From an uncultured bacterium (GTDB taxonomy: Bacteria > Bacteroidota > Ignavibacteria > Kapaibacteriales > UBA4661): a DNA stretch of 64,000 nt. The stretch spans positions 20,267-84,266 of the forward strand of contig CALCNX010000071.1 in assembly GCA_937899715.1 (NCBI GenBank), written 5' to 3'. Below, piece after piece: positions 51,824-62,500 of this stretch. The translations under genes were made by a program, and so were the position numbers. Position 1 is the stretch's first letter; each line of letters starts with the position of its first letter. The notes under the pieces are model-generated. The model saw nothing but the letters and a program-made list of their open reading frames with translations, was not told where the DNA came from and did not search any database.

Positions 51824-53948
51824 TAATAATTATCAATCTACCCATATTATTAGAAACTCCATCAATATTGAGACGGTATATATAAACTCCGGTTTGTAAG
51901 TTGTGTGTGTCCATAATTATGTCGCAATCTCCTGCTGACATTATTCCTTTTTCAATCCGTAAAATCTCACTGCCTAATGTAGAATACAACGCAATAGTTA
52001 CCGCCGCTGATTTCGATAGAGTGAAGGAAATTTTGGTATTATCTGAGGCAGGGTTGGGCGCAAGTGTCGATATAGTAATCGGTTGTTCTTTTATTGAACT
52101 AATAGTTGCTAACTCCGCAGAGAACAGACCACGCTCTTGAATGGAGGCATAAATACTATTCCTGATTATATGCCAACTGAGTAGAGTACCTGAAGGGAAA
52201 GTAAGAGGTTGTTTGTGCCACGTTTCACCTTTGTCAAAGGAACGATAAATAGTATCAGCAGAGATAGTTTGACACCAGAGCATATTAGCTTGCACATTCA
52301 TTGCAGCAATATTTTGTGTGATAGTAGGCAATTTCATCGTTTGCCAAGTTAAACCGCTATCGTTGGATTTATAAAAACTAAGGTATGCTCCCATATTGGA
52401 ATTGTAACTATACGCAAAAATGTCGGACTCGTTTAACGCACCTGAGAAAAATGTGGTAGCGTTATTTAGAGAGGGCAGAGATTGCCACGTATTTCCACCA
52501 TCAATGGAACGGAATAAATTACGGTTTGTCGATATAAAGACCGACCGACCACGGGCAATGATTGAATAAATGGATTGCATTCCATTAGTATATGGTCGAG
52601 TTGGTTTGAATGTTTTCCCGCCATCCACGGAATTGAAAATACCACAATATGCTTGATATGCGGCAATATCACCATCAGCAGTGACAATGCTTCCGGAACC
52701 GCACGGATTTGTTGGGGAAGAACTACCGATAATCTCGAACCGAGCGGTCGTAAACAGACTATCACGCGGTGCAAGAAAAATACTTCCGGAATTTTGAACG
52801 AGGTAGTTTTGGCTTGCACGAGCAAACCAAGATTGTCCACTCAACCATCGAATAAAATTCCATGTTTGACCACCATCTCTCGAAATAAATGTTCGTCCAT
52901 CTCTATCAGAACGATTTTTTGCGAATGCAATAAGTTCATTCTCTAAAGAAGAAAGGGTAATATTCGACATGATTTTCAAATCTGCCGTCCGCTGCCAGGT
53001 AAGACCCCCATCTTGAGAGCGGAGCAATCCCGAAGGCTGAATTACAAAAATTGTTTGATTATCGGTTGCTTGCACAATGCGAGACTCGGGATATGTTTCT
53101 GAGCCATTCAGTATAGGTTGTAATGTTGCAGTTGTTGCATTTGCCGATAGAAGAGAGGTACGATACAACCCCGATCTACAACCTAAAAACATAGTATTTC
53201 CTTGTACCAATAGAGAAGAGGTAAACTGATAGGCATTATTTGTTATCGTACGCCAAGTTTGTCCCATATCACTGGAAACGGCAAAAAGCCCTGCGATTCT
53301 TGTTGCCGAACATAAAATTCCACCAAACAATACGATATCATCGCTAGAGATTGTACTGGTTAATTGCCATTTCAAACCGTTATCAGTGGAACGTAAAATC
53401 CCACGTGCAGTGCTTGCGATTAATACAGAATCAAATGCTTTGAATGTCCCTTCTAAAAGTCGGTCTGATGATGTTAATCCGCTTGTAATAATATTTTGCC
53501 AAGTTTGACCATCATCAGTGGATTGGTAAATCTTAAAATCCCATGTTACCGCGAGAAGAGCGCCCGGAACCTGAACGACAGAAACTATTGGTGAAGCTAC
53601 TGTTCGTGAGGTTGTCGGTAAACTAAGAATTGGCTGCCAAGTCGTACCATTGTCTGCGGAGCGAAAGACCGTATCGGAAGCAAGAAGGAATATTTTATTA
53701 GTTGACAATAACTTACCTGTTCTGGTAGCTGAACCAACGGTAAATTGTTGCCATAAGGCACCATTATTGAAAGAGCGATAAAGCAGTGTGTCGGTAGAAA
53801 CTAATACAATTGAATTTCTTGAAACGAGCGAGACTATCTTTTCACTGCTGGGACCGGGCAATTCTTTCCATACAAGCGCCGATTGTGCGTGAAGTAAATA
53901 TACTTCCACAAAACCAAGAATTATAATTGTGGTAATAAACTTTATCAT
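51819..53948 (-). CDS. Secreted BNR-repeat protein with T9SS sorting domain
   Basis: 709 residues. Signal peptide IKFITTIIILGFVEVYLLHA, cleaved near LHAQS. The body consists of repeated Asp-box units (VFRSADNGTTWQPI, IYQSTDDGQTWQNI, ILRSTDNGLKWQLT, NLFRSIDGGNTWQS), like the 35302-37449 protein. The C-terminal 85 residues form a T9SS domain (STLAPNPASDNTKISF ... GVYIYRLNIDG). The stop codon at 51819 is only just clear of the IS5 remnant frame. No sialidase catalytic residues stand out. It has no shared promoter array and no strong Shine-Dalgarno, unlike the two giants. The 183 bp upstream to the permease hold nothing I recognise. Confidence 0.8.
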   Translation of the reverse strand: MIKFITTIIILGFVEVYLLHAQSALVWKELPGPSSEKIVSLVSRNSIVLVSTDTLLYRSFNNGALWQQFTVGSATRTGKLLSTNKIFLLASDTVFRSADNGTTWQPILSLPTTSRTVASPIVSVVQVPGALLAVTWDFKIYQSTDDGQTWQNIITSGLTSSDRLLEGTFKAFDSVLIASTARGILRSTDNGLKWQLTSTISSDDIVLFGGILCSATRIAGLFAVSSDMGQTWRTITNNAYQFTSSLLVQGNTMFLGCRSGLYRTSLLSANATTATLQPILNGSETYPESRIVQATDNQTIFVIQPSGLLRSQDGGLTWQRTADLKIMSNITLSSLENELIAFAKNRSDRDGRTFISRDGGQTWNFIRWLSGQSWFARASQNYLVQNSGSIFLAPRDSLFTTARFEIIGSSSPTNPCGSGSIVTADGDIAAYQAYCGIFNSVDGGKTFKPTRPYTNGMQSIYSIIARGRSVFISTNRNLFRSIDGGNTWQSLPSLNNATTFFSGALNESDIFAYSYNSNMGAYLSFYKSNDSGLTWQTMKLPTITQNIAAMNVQANMLWCQTISADTIYRSFDKGETWHKQPLTFPSGTLLSWHIIRNSIYASIQERGLFSAELATISSIKEQPITISTLAPNPASDNTKISFTLSKSAAVTIALYSTLGSEILRIEKGIMSAGDCDIIMDTHNLQTGVYIYRLNIDGVSNNMGRLIIIK

Positions 53949-54131
53949 TTGAATTGAGAGAAAATAGAGGAGGACTAAATATCAATTTTCCACCGCTCGT
54001 CGCCGTACATCCGTTAGGCGTTTGAAGGCTCCGCCTTCCAATGCTTGAATACCAACATAGAACATAATGCTTGGGGAAGTCTTACCCCAATTTCGCTCTT
54101 TGGAACGACTTTTGAAAGAACCCCATTATTT

Positions 54132-55430
54132 TTACTCTGTAGGCGGTTTGCTTTGTGCTCCCTTGCGGGCATTCAGCGCAAAGCCTATGGCAAAGGTTGC
54201 CAGCACTGCCAGCGATTCTTTCGGGCGCTCCACCACCACCGACGCAGCCATCCAAAAACTGATAGCGGCAAAAATAAGCGGCGTTACGGGATAGCCCCAA
54301 ACCTTGTACGGACGTGGCAAATCAGGATGCTTTAGGCGAAGAATAATCACGCCGACAACAGCCAGCATATTGAACACATTGAGCAAAAAGCCTGTATAAA
54401 TCAAAATGGCTTCAAAGCTAGAGGTGAGAACAATTGTAATCGCAATCGCTGCCTGAAGCCAGAACGCACGAACTGCCACACCGTGCTTGTTTTTGGCGGC
54501 AGCGAAGCGGAAAAGCGCATAGTCTTCGCCCATCACGTTCCACACCCGCGGACCCAAGACCGAGTACGAGCTAACGCTTGCAAGCAGCACCAATGCTATG
54601 AGCGCACTCATCACGACAGCGCCACGCTCGGCAAAAATTCCTTGTGCTGCAATATAGCCCACGTCTAATTTTCCCGCCAATATCGGCAGGGAAGCCGCTT
54701 TCAGAAATGCGTAATTTAGCACAACATAGAGCGCCGTTACCACTACCACGCCTGTAATCACCGAGCGGGGCAGCGTTTTTTGCACATCCTTAATTTCATC
54801 AATCACATAGACCGATGTGTTCCAGCCCAAATACGCATACGACACATATACAAATGCCACTGCGTAACCGGGCGTAAGCACCAGCGACCAATCTTGTGCC
54901 GTAAACGCAAGTGATGGTGCGGGTGTTGGGGCAAGAAATGCTGAAACGATAAACACCAGAATTAGTGCGACGTTGAAATACGTTACGCCGCTGTGCAAGA
55001 GGCTTCCCACGCGCACGTTCACGCTGTGAACAATCGTGGCAAGTAGAATAACACCAACGGTGAAGACGGGTTCGGGCAAGGGAATAATGTTTTGTGCGTA
55101 CTTCCCAAATGCCACTGCTGAAAGCGCAATCGGCGCAGCCAAGCCTGCCACTAGCGTTGCAATGCCAGCAATGAAGCCAAGCGTAGGTGTGTAAATCGTT
55201 CCCAGCAAGTGATACTCGCCGCCGGAGCGCGGGTGCGCAGCACCGAGTTCTGCGTATGCCAGTGCGCCCGTGAGCGAAGCAATACCGCCTACCACCCACA
55301 GCAGAAGCACTGCCGGAACGGACGGAATCGCTTGCACTTGCAAGCCGAGCGAGGTGAAAACGCCAGTGCCAATCATGGCAGCAATCACAAAGGCGGTCAT
55401 GGGGAGATAACCAAAAACACGTGATTTCAT
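54132..55430 (-). CDS. APC-family amino-acid permease
   Basis: 432 residues with twelve hydrophobic segments. The N-terminal helix contains TAFVIAAMIGTGVFTSLG, the glycine-rich unwound segment of the APC fold that binds the substrate alpha-carboxyl, and GGIASLTGALAYAELGAAHP follows. It resembles LAT/YkbA-type antiporters or uptake permeases. It lies 4 bp downstream of a second permease at 55435, so the two are co-transcribed. The specific amino acid cannot be read from the sequence. Confidence 0.9.
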   Translation of the reverse strand: MKSRVFGYLPMTAFVIAAMIGTGVFTSLGLQVQAIPSVPAVLLLWVVGGIASLTGALAYAELGAAHPRSGGEYHLLGTIYTPTLGFIAGIATLVAGLAAPIALSAVAFGKYAQNIIPLPEPVFTVGVILLATIVHSVNVRVGSLLHSGVTYFNVALILVFIVSAFLAPTPAPSLAFTAQDWSLVLTPGYAVAFVYVSYAYLGWNTSVYVIDEIKDVQKTLPRSVITGVVVVTALYVVLNYAFLKAASLPILAGKLDVGYIAAQGIFAERGAVVMSALIALVLLASVSSYSVLGPRVWNVMGEDYALFRFAAAKNKHGVAVRAFWLQAAIAITIVLTSSFEAILIYTGFLLNVFNMLAVVGVIILRLKHPDLPRPYKVWGYPVTPLIFAAISFWMAASVVVERPKESLAVLATFAIGFALNARKGAQSKPPTE

Positions 55431-55434
55431 GGTG

Positions 55435-56880
55435 TTATGCCTTCGTGGGATTAAGGTTGCTGTGCTTGCGGCTGTATCCGAAATAAATCCCTAAGCCGAG
55501 TACAAGCCAAATAACCAAGCGTATCCACGTATCGGTGGGCAATGCAACCATCATCACGCCACAGGAAAGTATGCCCAAAATCGGTACGACAGGAACCCAC
55601 GGAGTGCGGAAGGCGCGTGGTGCGTCGGGCATTCGCTTGCGCAAAATAAGTACGCCAATACAGACCATCACGAACGCCAAAAGCGTTCCGATACTCGTCA
55701 TTTCGCCCACAACACGGATGGGTACAAGTCCTGCGAAGAGAGCAATAAATAAACCAAGCACAATATTGGATTTGTACGGCGTTTGAAAGCGCGGGTGAAT
55801 TTCGGAAAAAATTTTGGGCAAGAGACCATCACGGCTCATGGAGAAAAAGACACGCGATTGCGACATCAAATCCACCACAATCACGGATGTATATCCAAAG
55901 AGAATCATGATGATAATTGCCTGCCCAAGCCACTGGTAGGGCGTTTTGTCAATGGCGATAGCAACGGGCGCGGCGCTGTTTTTGAACTCCGTATAATGTA
56001 CCATGCCGGTCAAAACGTGCCCGAAGAGCGCGTAGAGAATCGTGCAAATAATCAGCGACCCGATAATCCCAATCGGCATATCGCGCTTGGGGTTTTTCGC
56101 CTCTTGCGACATCGTTGCGACCATATCAAAGCCTGTGAACATAAAGAAAACTACGCCCGCACCGCGCAAAATGCCGCTTATACCAAATTCTCCAAACGTA
56201 CCTGTGTTTTCGGGAATATACGGTTGATAATTGCTGGGATTGATGTATTGCCAACCAAGTCCGATAAAGACTAGAACGACAATAAGTTTCAGACCCACAA
56301 CAACCGTCGTGTACAGCGCAGATTCCTTTGCGCCGCGAATAATGATTGCCGTGATTAAGAGTACGACGAACATTGCCGGAAGATTGATAATGCCGGAGAC
56401 CGTGCTGCCATCTTGAAGTGTGGCGGATTCAAACGGGGAAAGCGTGATTTGGTAGGGCAGAACGATGTTGTATTTTGCCAGAAACCGCGTTAGGTATTGC
56501 GACCAGCTAATCGCCACCGTTGCCGCACCAACGGAGTATTCCAACACCAAATCCCAACCAATAATCCATGCAAAAAACTCACCAAGCGTGGCGTAGGAGT
56601 ACGTGTAGGCGCTCCCGGCAACAGGAACCATTGAGGAAAATTCGGCATAGCACAGCGCACTAAACACACACGCAAGCGCCGCAACGCCAAGCGAAAGCGT
56701 GATAGCGGGACCCGAATGATTCGCGGCAGCAAGTCCCGTTAGCGAAAACAGCCCCGCGCCGATAATCACGCCCACACCAATGGCGACGAGGTTTGTGGCG
56801 GTGAGTGTTCGCTTAAGTGTGTGCGTGCCAGTCTCGTTGGCTTCGTTGATGAGTTGGGCAAGGGGTTTGATGTGGAACAT
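55435..56880 (-). CDS. APC-family (cationic amino-acid type) permease
   Basis: 481 residues, twelve to fourteen hydrophobic segments. It has KRTLTATNLVAIGVGVIIGA near the N-terminus, then AALACVFSALCYAEFSSMVP, FFMFTGFDMVATMSQEAKNP, and the cytoplasmic YKSNIVLGLFIALFAGLVPI; these resemble the CAT/YfnA branch. It is the first of a pair, 4 bp before a second permease. The substrate class (basic or other amino acids) is inferred from the branch, not shown. Confidence 0.92.
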   Translation of the reverse strand: MFHIKPLAQLINEANETGTHTLKRTLTATNLVAIGVGVIIGAGLFSLTGLAAANHSGPAITLSLGVAALACVFSALCYAEFSSMVPVAGSAYTYSYATLGEFFAWIIGWDLVLEYSVGAATVAISWSQYLTRFLAKYNIVLPYQITLSPFESATLQDGSTVSGIINLPAMFVVLLITAIIIRGAKESALYTTVVVGLKLIVVLVFIGLGWQYINPSNYQPYIPENTGTFGEFGISGILRGAGVVFFMFTGFDMVATMSQEAKNPKRDMPIGIIGSLIICTILYALFGHVLTGMVHYTEFKNSAAPVAIAIDKTPYQWLGQAIIIMILFGYTSVIVVDLMSQSRVFFSMSRDGLLPKIFSEIHPRFQTPYKSNIVLGLFIALFAGLVPIRVVGEMTSIGTLLAFVMVCIGVLILRKRMPDAPRAFRTPWVPVVPILGILSCGVMMVALPTDTWIRLVIWLVLGLGIYFGYSRKHSNLNPTKA

Positions 56881-56919
56881 GGAGCAGGGCAGATGATGAG
56901 AGATTCTGAAATTTGATTT

Positions 56920-58440
56920 TTAGTAAGCGATAATAGTTACACTAGGCGGTTCTACTCGTTGGTATGGGGTATCAATAAATTTTTGTGTCATCTCAAAAAA
57001 TTCTTTTCCGCCTACCCCGTGCGAACGATTCATAAATAAGAAACTCTGACAATTGGGCATATAATGTTGTATCCTTTTCATGTAAAGCGGTCGGCAGGCG
57101 GGATCCATCTCGCCGTCGCCCGTCAAAACAGGTTTGCCCGAATAAAACGGTTGTTTTGTTCGGGCTTTGACAGGAGGCACATTCCAGCAATCACACATTG
57201 CTTTATAGACATCATTAATACGATAACCTGCCAGATAAGGATATAACTTGTAAAGTTGATGAATAATTTCTTCATTGTGATAAGCGGCTTGGTCAGCACA
57301 ATAAACAGTCATCCGCATTCCATCGGGCGCGGTGTTTTTATTGAAAATATCGTCGAGTTTTTTCTTGATATAGACATTATGCTTTCCTTGTATCATTTCG
57401 GTAATGATAAAAGGAACATCCTTTATTGTTGTGTGGTTAAGCATATTTCCCGTGATATATTCCAGTAGCTCATTTTTGGTGTACTGAATTTTTAGGCTAT
57501 CAGTTGTGCCTTTTTCCAAATATGAAATGTAAAAGGTTTTATTGGTAATAGATGTAAAATAACGATGAAATCGTTCTCTCAGGTTCCCATAGACTGTTTT
57601 ATTCGTCGAATCTCGTTCTACATAATTGAACAAAACACTCAAAGCCTCAATAAGGTTAACAGGCTCATCTTCATCAATAGCAACAAACATTGGTAACGGA
57701 GAATCGAGAACAAGCGACCGTACACGGGATGAATCACTCTGCAAGACAGCAAGCATAAGACCGCCGCTATATGAACCTCCCGTAAGATTTACAGAATCTA
57801 TATGCAACACCGTTAGCAAGTCACTAATATCGGCGACGGTTTCATCAGAATTATAGCCCGCGAGGTCTATTCCTACGGCTTCCAGATTTTTTTTATATCG
57901 CTTCACTCCCTCAATGACCATGCTGTCCTTGGGCAGATTTTTTCTGTATGATTCTCGAATGGCATTATCTAAGTCAAATCTACGGAGGTAAGGCACGGCA
58001 AATCTGGTACCTCGCTGCTCAAATGCTATACAATCTCTATCAAGGAGCAGTGTACTTTTTGTTATACTGTTTGCCCAACCGAGCGAACTATTCCCTGGTC
58101 CGCCGCTTGTGAAAAGAACCGGGTCTTTCTTTTTATTCGGGTTTTTGCTTTTGACGACAATAAATGGCAGTTTGATTTTTTTTGACGTTGCATTGTTTCT
58201 GTTTTCGGGAACGATGAGATAGCCGCATTGGGTCTTGAAGCTGCTGTCTATCCTGTTCAGAAAAACCGAATCTGTCCGCAACAGAGCAGGAGCATTCGCT
58301 AAGTAAATACTATCAACCTTAAACCGACAGTCGCATAATTCAAGCGCCGGAGTCCATGTTTTCTTTTGTGAGAATAAAGGTTGTCCCGATAGTACTGTCA
58401 GGACAGCACTGAGAAGAACGGGTAGAATGTATGTTTTCAT
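56920..58440 (-). CDS. TAP-like alpha/beta hydrolase (putative tripeptidyl aminopeptidase)
   Basis: 506 residues from ATG 58440, which gives a clean signal peptide MKTYILPVLLSAVLTVLSGQ; in-frame upstream starts would bury it in a basic stretch. The hydrolase core has FTSGGPGNSSLGW (oxyanion region), nucleophile Ser223 in LTGGSYSGGLML, an acid in VLTGDGEMDPACRP and His in MNRSHGVGG near 480. The layout matches the S33/TAP family, which releases N-terminal peptides. The nucleophile motif is GGSYSG rather than the common GxSYG. An additional cysteine-containing CDCRFKVDS near residue 36 is notable. It sits between cysD and the permeases, without obvious link to either. Confidence 0.85.
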   Translation of the reverse strand: MKTYILPVLLSAVLTVLSGQPLFSQKKTWTPALELCDCRFKVDSIYLANAPALLRTDSVFLNRIDSSFKTQCGYLIVPENRNNATSKKIKLPFIVVKSKNPNKKKDPVLFTSGGPGNSSLGWANSITKSTLLLDRDCIAFEQRGTRFAVPYLRRFDLDNAIRESYRKNLPKDSMVIEGVKRYKKNLEAVGIDLAGYNSDETVADISDLLTVLHIDSVNLTGGSYSGGLMLAVLQSDSSRVRSLVLDSPLPMFVAIDEDEPVNLIEALSVLFNYVERDSTNKTVYGNLRERFHRYFTSITNKTFYISYLEKGTTDSLKIQYTKNELLEYITGNMLNHTTIKDVPFIITEMIQGKHNVYIKKKLDDIFNKNTAPDGMRMTVYCADQAAYHNEEIIHQLYKLYPYLAGYRINDVYKAMCDCWNVPPVKARTKQPFYSGKPVLTGDGEMDPACRPLYMKRIQHYMPNCQSFLFMNRSHGVGGKEFFEMTQKFIDTPYQRVEPPSVTIIAY

Positions 58441-58567
58441 CGTTTTGTCCGAAGAGAATAAGTGGGTTTGGCGGCGGCGCAAGCAGATTTTTGAAATATG
58501 ATGAAATATCTCGAAAGAGCAAGATAAGAAAGTTTTTTCTCCTTCATGCCTGATACCATATCTTTCT

Positions 58568-59476
58568 CTAAAAATACCCATTTTTCTTACGGTCTTCCAT
58601 TGCTGCTTCCGAAACGCGGTCATCCATGCGGGTTTCACCGCGCTCACTGGTGCGGGAGGCGGTTATCTCGCGTATGATGTCGTCAAGCGTTGCGGCGCTT
58701 GATTCCACCGCCGCCGTACAGGTCATGTCGCCTACGGTTCTATAGCGGACGCGCTTTCGAGAAACAACGTCGCTTTCATCCGGCGTGATAAACTCCGACC
58801 ACGCCACAAGCTGCCCTTTGTACTCCAAGCACTCGCGGTCGTGCGCAAAATAGATGCTTGGTAGCGCAATGTTCTCACGTTTGATGTAGTTCCACACGTC
58901 CAATTCCGTCCAGTTGCTGATAGGGAAGACGCGCACATTCTCGCCTGCGTGGATTTTTCCGTTGAAGATATTCCACAATTCGGGGCGTTGGAGTTTTGGT
59001 TCCCATTGTCCAAATTCGTCGCGCACCGAGAAAATACGCTCTTTTGCGCGGGCTTTTTCTTCATCGCGTCGCGCCCCGCCGATGCAAGCATCGAAGCGAA
59101 ATTCCTCAATGGTGTCCAAGAGTGTGTGTGATTGCAGGGCATTGCGGCTGGCAAATTTTCCTTTCGGTTCCGATAGGTGTTTTGCTTTTATGGTGTCCTC
59201 CACGCGGCGTACAATCAGTTTTTCGCCGATACGCTCGGCAAGGTTATCGCGGAAATCCAGTGCTTCGGGGAAATTATGTCCCGTGTCAATATGCACAAGC
59301 GGAAACGGGAATTTACCCGGACGAAATGCCTTCAGCGCAAGATGTACCAATGTGATGGAGTCTTTTCCGCCTGAGAAAAGTAGTGCGGGGCGCTCGAATT
59401 GCCCCGCTACTTCACGAAAAATATAGATTGCTTCTGCCTCCAAAGCGTCGAGGTAATCGAAAGAGTATGGTTTCAT
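58568..59476 (-). CDS. cysD: Sulfate adenylyltransferase subunit 2 (CysD)
   Basis: Catalytic subunit of ATP sulfurylase, making APS from sulfate and ATP. The PP-loop SGGKDSITLVHLA is present near the N-terminus, with HIDTGHNFPEAL, IGGARRDEEKARAKERIFS and the C-terminal RYRTVGDMTCT block. 302 residues from ATG 59476; a GTG at 59485 is also in frame. It is the third gene in the minus-strand run cysH, TonB receptor, cysD. Its partner cysN is not adjacent but at 50305. Confidence 0.95.
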   Translation of the reverse strand: MKPYSFDYLDALEAEAIYIFREVAGQFERPALLFSGGKDSITLVHLALKAFRPGKFPFPLVHIDTGHNFPEALDFRDNLAERIGEKLIVRRVEDTIKAKHLSEPKGKFASRNALQSHTLLDTIEEFRFDACIGGARRDEEKARAKERIFSVRDEFGQWEPKLQRPELWNIFNGKIHAGENVRVFPISNWTELDVWNYIKRENIALPSIYFAHDRECLEYKGQLVAWSEFITPDESDVVSRKRVRYRTVGDMTCTAAVESSAATLDDIIREITASRTSERGETRMDDRVSEAAMEDRKKNGYF

Positions 59477-59502
59477 CAGAATCACAAAATAAGTGAAAAA
59501 GG

Positions 59503-62500
59503 TTATTGCAATTTTCCTAAAACGTCATCAAAGGTGAGCGCAAGGTAGTAAATCCCACCAATATTCGGACCGCCGATATACTGCAAATACCGCGTGTTCA
59601 AGAGGTTTGAGCTGCCAAGTTTTGCCGTCAGTTTCAGCGCCGGAATTTTATAGCTCACCTGTGCGTCCAGAGTGCCATATGCCGGAACTGTGCCGTTGCC
59701 AAGTTGCGAGAGCCACTGAAATTCACTTTGCCAGTGGTAGGCGACGTTGAAACCAAGATTCGGCAGCACTTCGCGGTTGCCGAAGCTCAGATTCACCATC
59801 CATTTGGGCGTGTTGAAGGGCGTTTCCAAATTAAGGTCGCGGCGGTCAATACGCTCCAAATCAGCATAGCTCACGTTTGCGGTCAGATTGAAGCGTTCGA
59901 TGATGGTGTAATTCACCCCCAGCGACGCGCCATAGCTGTAATACTTGCTCTTTGCGTTTGTCCACATCCGATAACGGGTTTGTTGGGAGAGATTGGCGAT
60001 TTGAAAAATGGTATTATCCACGCCACCCACAACACTTTCGCCGATTTTCCCCGTTTTCGGCACGGCGATTTCAATTTGGTCAATGAAGTTGGAGTAAATC
60101 GTGTAATACGCATCAAGGTCAACAAAGACGCGGTTCTCAAAGAACGAGCCTTTGTAGCCGAAGTCAAGCGCATTCACTTCTTCGGGCTGAATATACGTGT
60201 AATCGTTCACCGTCAGCAAGCCTTTGTTATCAATCGCCGCCTGCGTTGCGGTTTTGCCTTTGTTCACATCCGCAGTGATAGCTGCTTGAAATTTATCGAC
60301 CGTCGTGCGCACATAGGAATTTTCAAAAAGCTGAAGGCGCTGCGTGAGAATATCCAAGCCGCCGTAGCGAATAATGCCGCCATTATTCACCGTGGAAAAG
60401 TTCTCAAAGAGTGTCGGAAAGCGGAATCCGTTCTGATACGACGCGCGGAAATTGTGGTCATTGTCTAGCGTGAAAACAGCCGCCACACGCGGATTGAATT
60501 TTGCATCGAAGTATTGATTTTTCTCAATGCGCCCCGAAGCAATAAGTTTCAAATTGTCGTTGAAAAGGCGCTTGGTGATTTGTGCAAAACCGCCGACATT
60601 GTAGTTGTAGAGCGGTGCGTAGGGGTTACTTGCATCGGGATTGGTAAAACTATTGCCTTCGGGTTTGATGACGAAATTTCGATAGTTCCCGCCAACAAGC
60701 ACATCCACAACGTTGTTTCGCGCACTTGACAGGTCATATTGTCCCTCAAATTGGTAAAATTGGTTCTGCATAATAAGCTGCCCGCCGATGTCCCAATTAT
60801 TGATAAGCGCAAGTTCGCGGAGTTTCGCGTCAAAGGTAGACGTGCCGGGCTGCAAACGTCCATTATCGGCGGCAGTACGAGCGGCTCGGAGTCGGTCTGC
60901 CAAGGCAAGTGTTGATGTGCTGTTGAAGGCACTCGTGTAATCGGCATACCAACGGTCGTCGGATTTGAAGGCTTTATCAATGTTTTCTCCAATCGGGCGA
61001 ATGTTATAGGATTTGTCGGTGTTCTCAATCGTCCAATATGCTTTCACAAAGAAATTTGTGCCTTTGAAGTCAAAAACGTGTTGCTGAATTTTGTAATCCG
61101 TGAGGCGAATCCTGTTGCCGCGTTGATAAATCGCGTCTGACGAGCCAAAGCGGTAGGTGTAAGAAGCAGTCAAATTTTCGGTCAGGTTGTAGTACAAACC
61201 CGCATCCGCCTTGATGTTGCGCGTGCGGTAATCGTCGGTAACGAGGTCTTTTTCCCAATATCCCGTGCGGCGCACTTCGTAGCGTTTGCCGTCTAGCGTG
61301 AGAGTGCGGCGGTTGTTGTTCTCGTTGCCGTAAGAGTTTATCGGGTCTTTCGCAGGATTATCCGCACCGAGCAAGCCCGTGGAGGAATTTGCATTGGGGT
61401 TCAGTTCTTGCGTATTGGTCGCAATCCAGTCCGTGCCTTGCAAAAATCCGACGTTAATTTTGAAGGCAAAACGATTGTCAAAAGCCGCAGCAAAACGAAT
61501 AGCACTCTCCGAAAGCAGACTTGGCGCGTGATCGCGTCCGTCAATGTGGTTCACTCCCGTTTTTTGGTAAATGCTGAGTCCCTGATAAATAAACGGGTTT
61601 TTGGTCGTGATATTTGCCACGCCGTTCAGCGCGTTCATGCCGTAGAGCGCGGAGGATGCGCCCGGCACGATTTCAACGCTCTCCACGTCGAGTTCGGTTG
61701 GTCCGGCGGTATTAGCAATCGAAACGCCTAAGCCCGGAGCCTGCGTATCTACGCCATCTATGAGCTGCAAAAAACGTGGATTGGTCGTGTTCGTGAAGCC
61801 CCGTGTATTCGGCACTTTGAAGCCCAGACTGAGCGTTGTGAACTGCACGCCCTTGATTGCTTCCAAAGCGTCGTAAAAGCTAGGCGCAGGAGAATCTTTA
61901 ATGCTCAGAAGGTCGAGTTTTTCAATCGCAACGGGCGATTTTGCAACGGATTCTTCTACTTTCGAGGCGGAGACAACAACCTTTTCACCGATAAAAGCAG
62001 ATTGCTTGAGTTGAATGGTGATTGGCTCATCGGGATTTGTAATGAAGCGCTCTTGCTTGGCAAAACCGATACGGGAAAAGGTGAGCGTCAGCGGAAAGGG
62101 CAGTTTGGTTTGGAGCGAAAATTTCCCATCCCCTGTGGAAACAGTACCAATCACGGTTTCCTTTGTGGTTTCTTTGATACGAATGCTTACGCCACCCAAT
62201 AGTGCGCCGGTTTCTTTGTCGGTAATACTGCCCGAAATGCGCTTCAAGTCTTGCGCTGCAAGGTTGTCTGCAAAAGAGAAGAGGAGAAAAACGAAAATGA
62301 AGGCTGTTGCCAAAGGATGCGAAGTGCGCTGGTTAGAGAGCTTGGGAGTGAGTTTTGCTTGCTGTTGTTGCGGTGCTGTTTTTTGTTGTTCCGTCCTCGT
62401 ATCATTCTGCACGGTTGGTTGATGCACAAAAGAAGCAGGCAGCGCTGCCGGAGTAATAGTTGTTGTGTGAATAGAATTGATGCGGGCTGTAATGGTATTG

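Noticed and set aside
54071..54090. TTGGGG/CCCCAA hairpin upstream of the T9SS gene
   Set aside because: Stem of six with no T-run on the relevant strand; too weak to call a terminator.
59704..60468. 254-residue plus-strand frame
   Set aside because: Antisense of the TonB receptor barrel; no recognisable domain.
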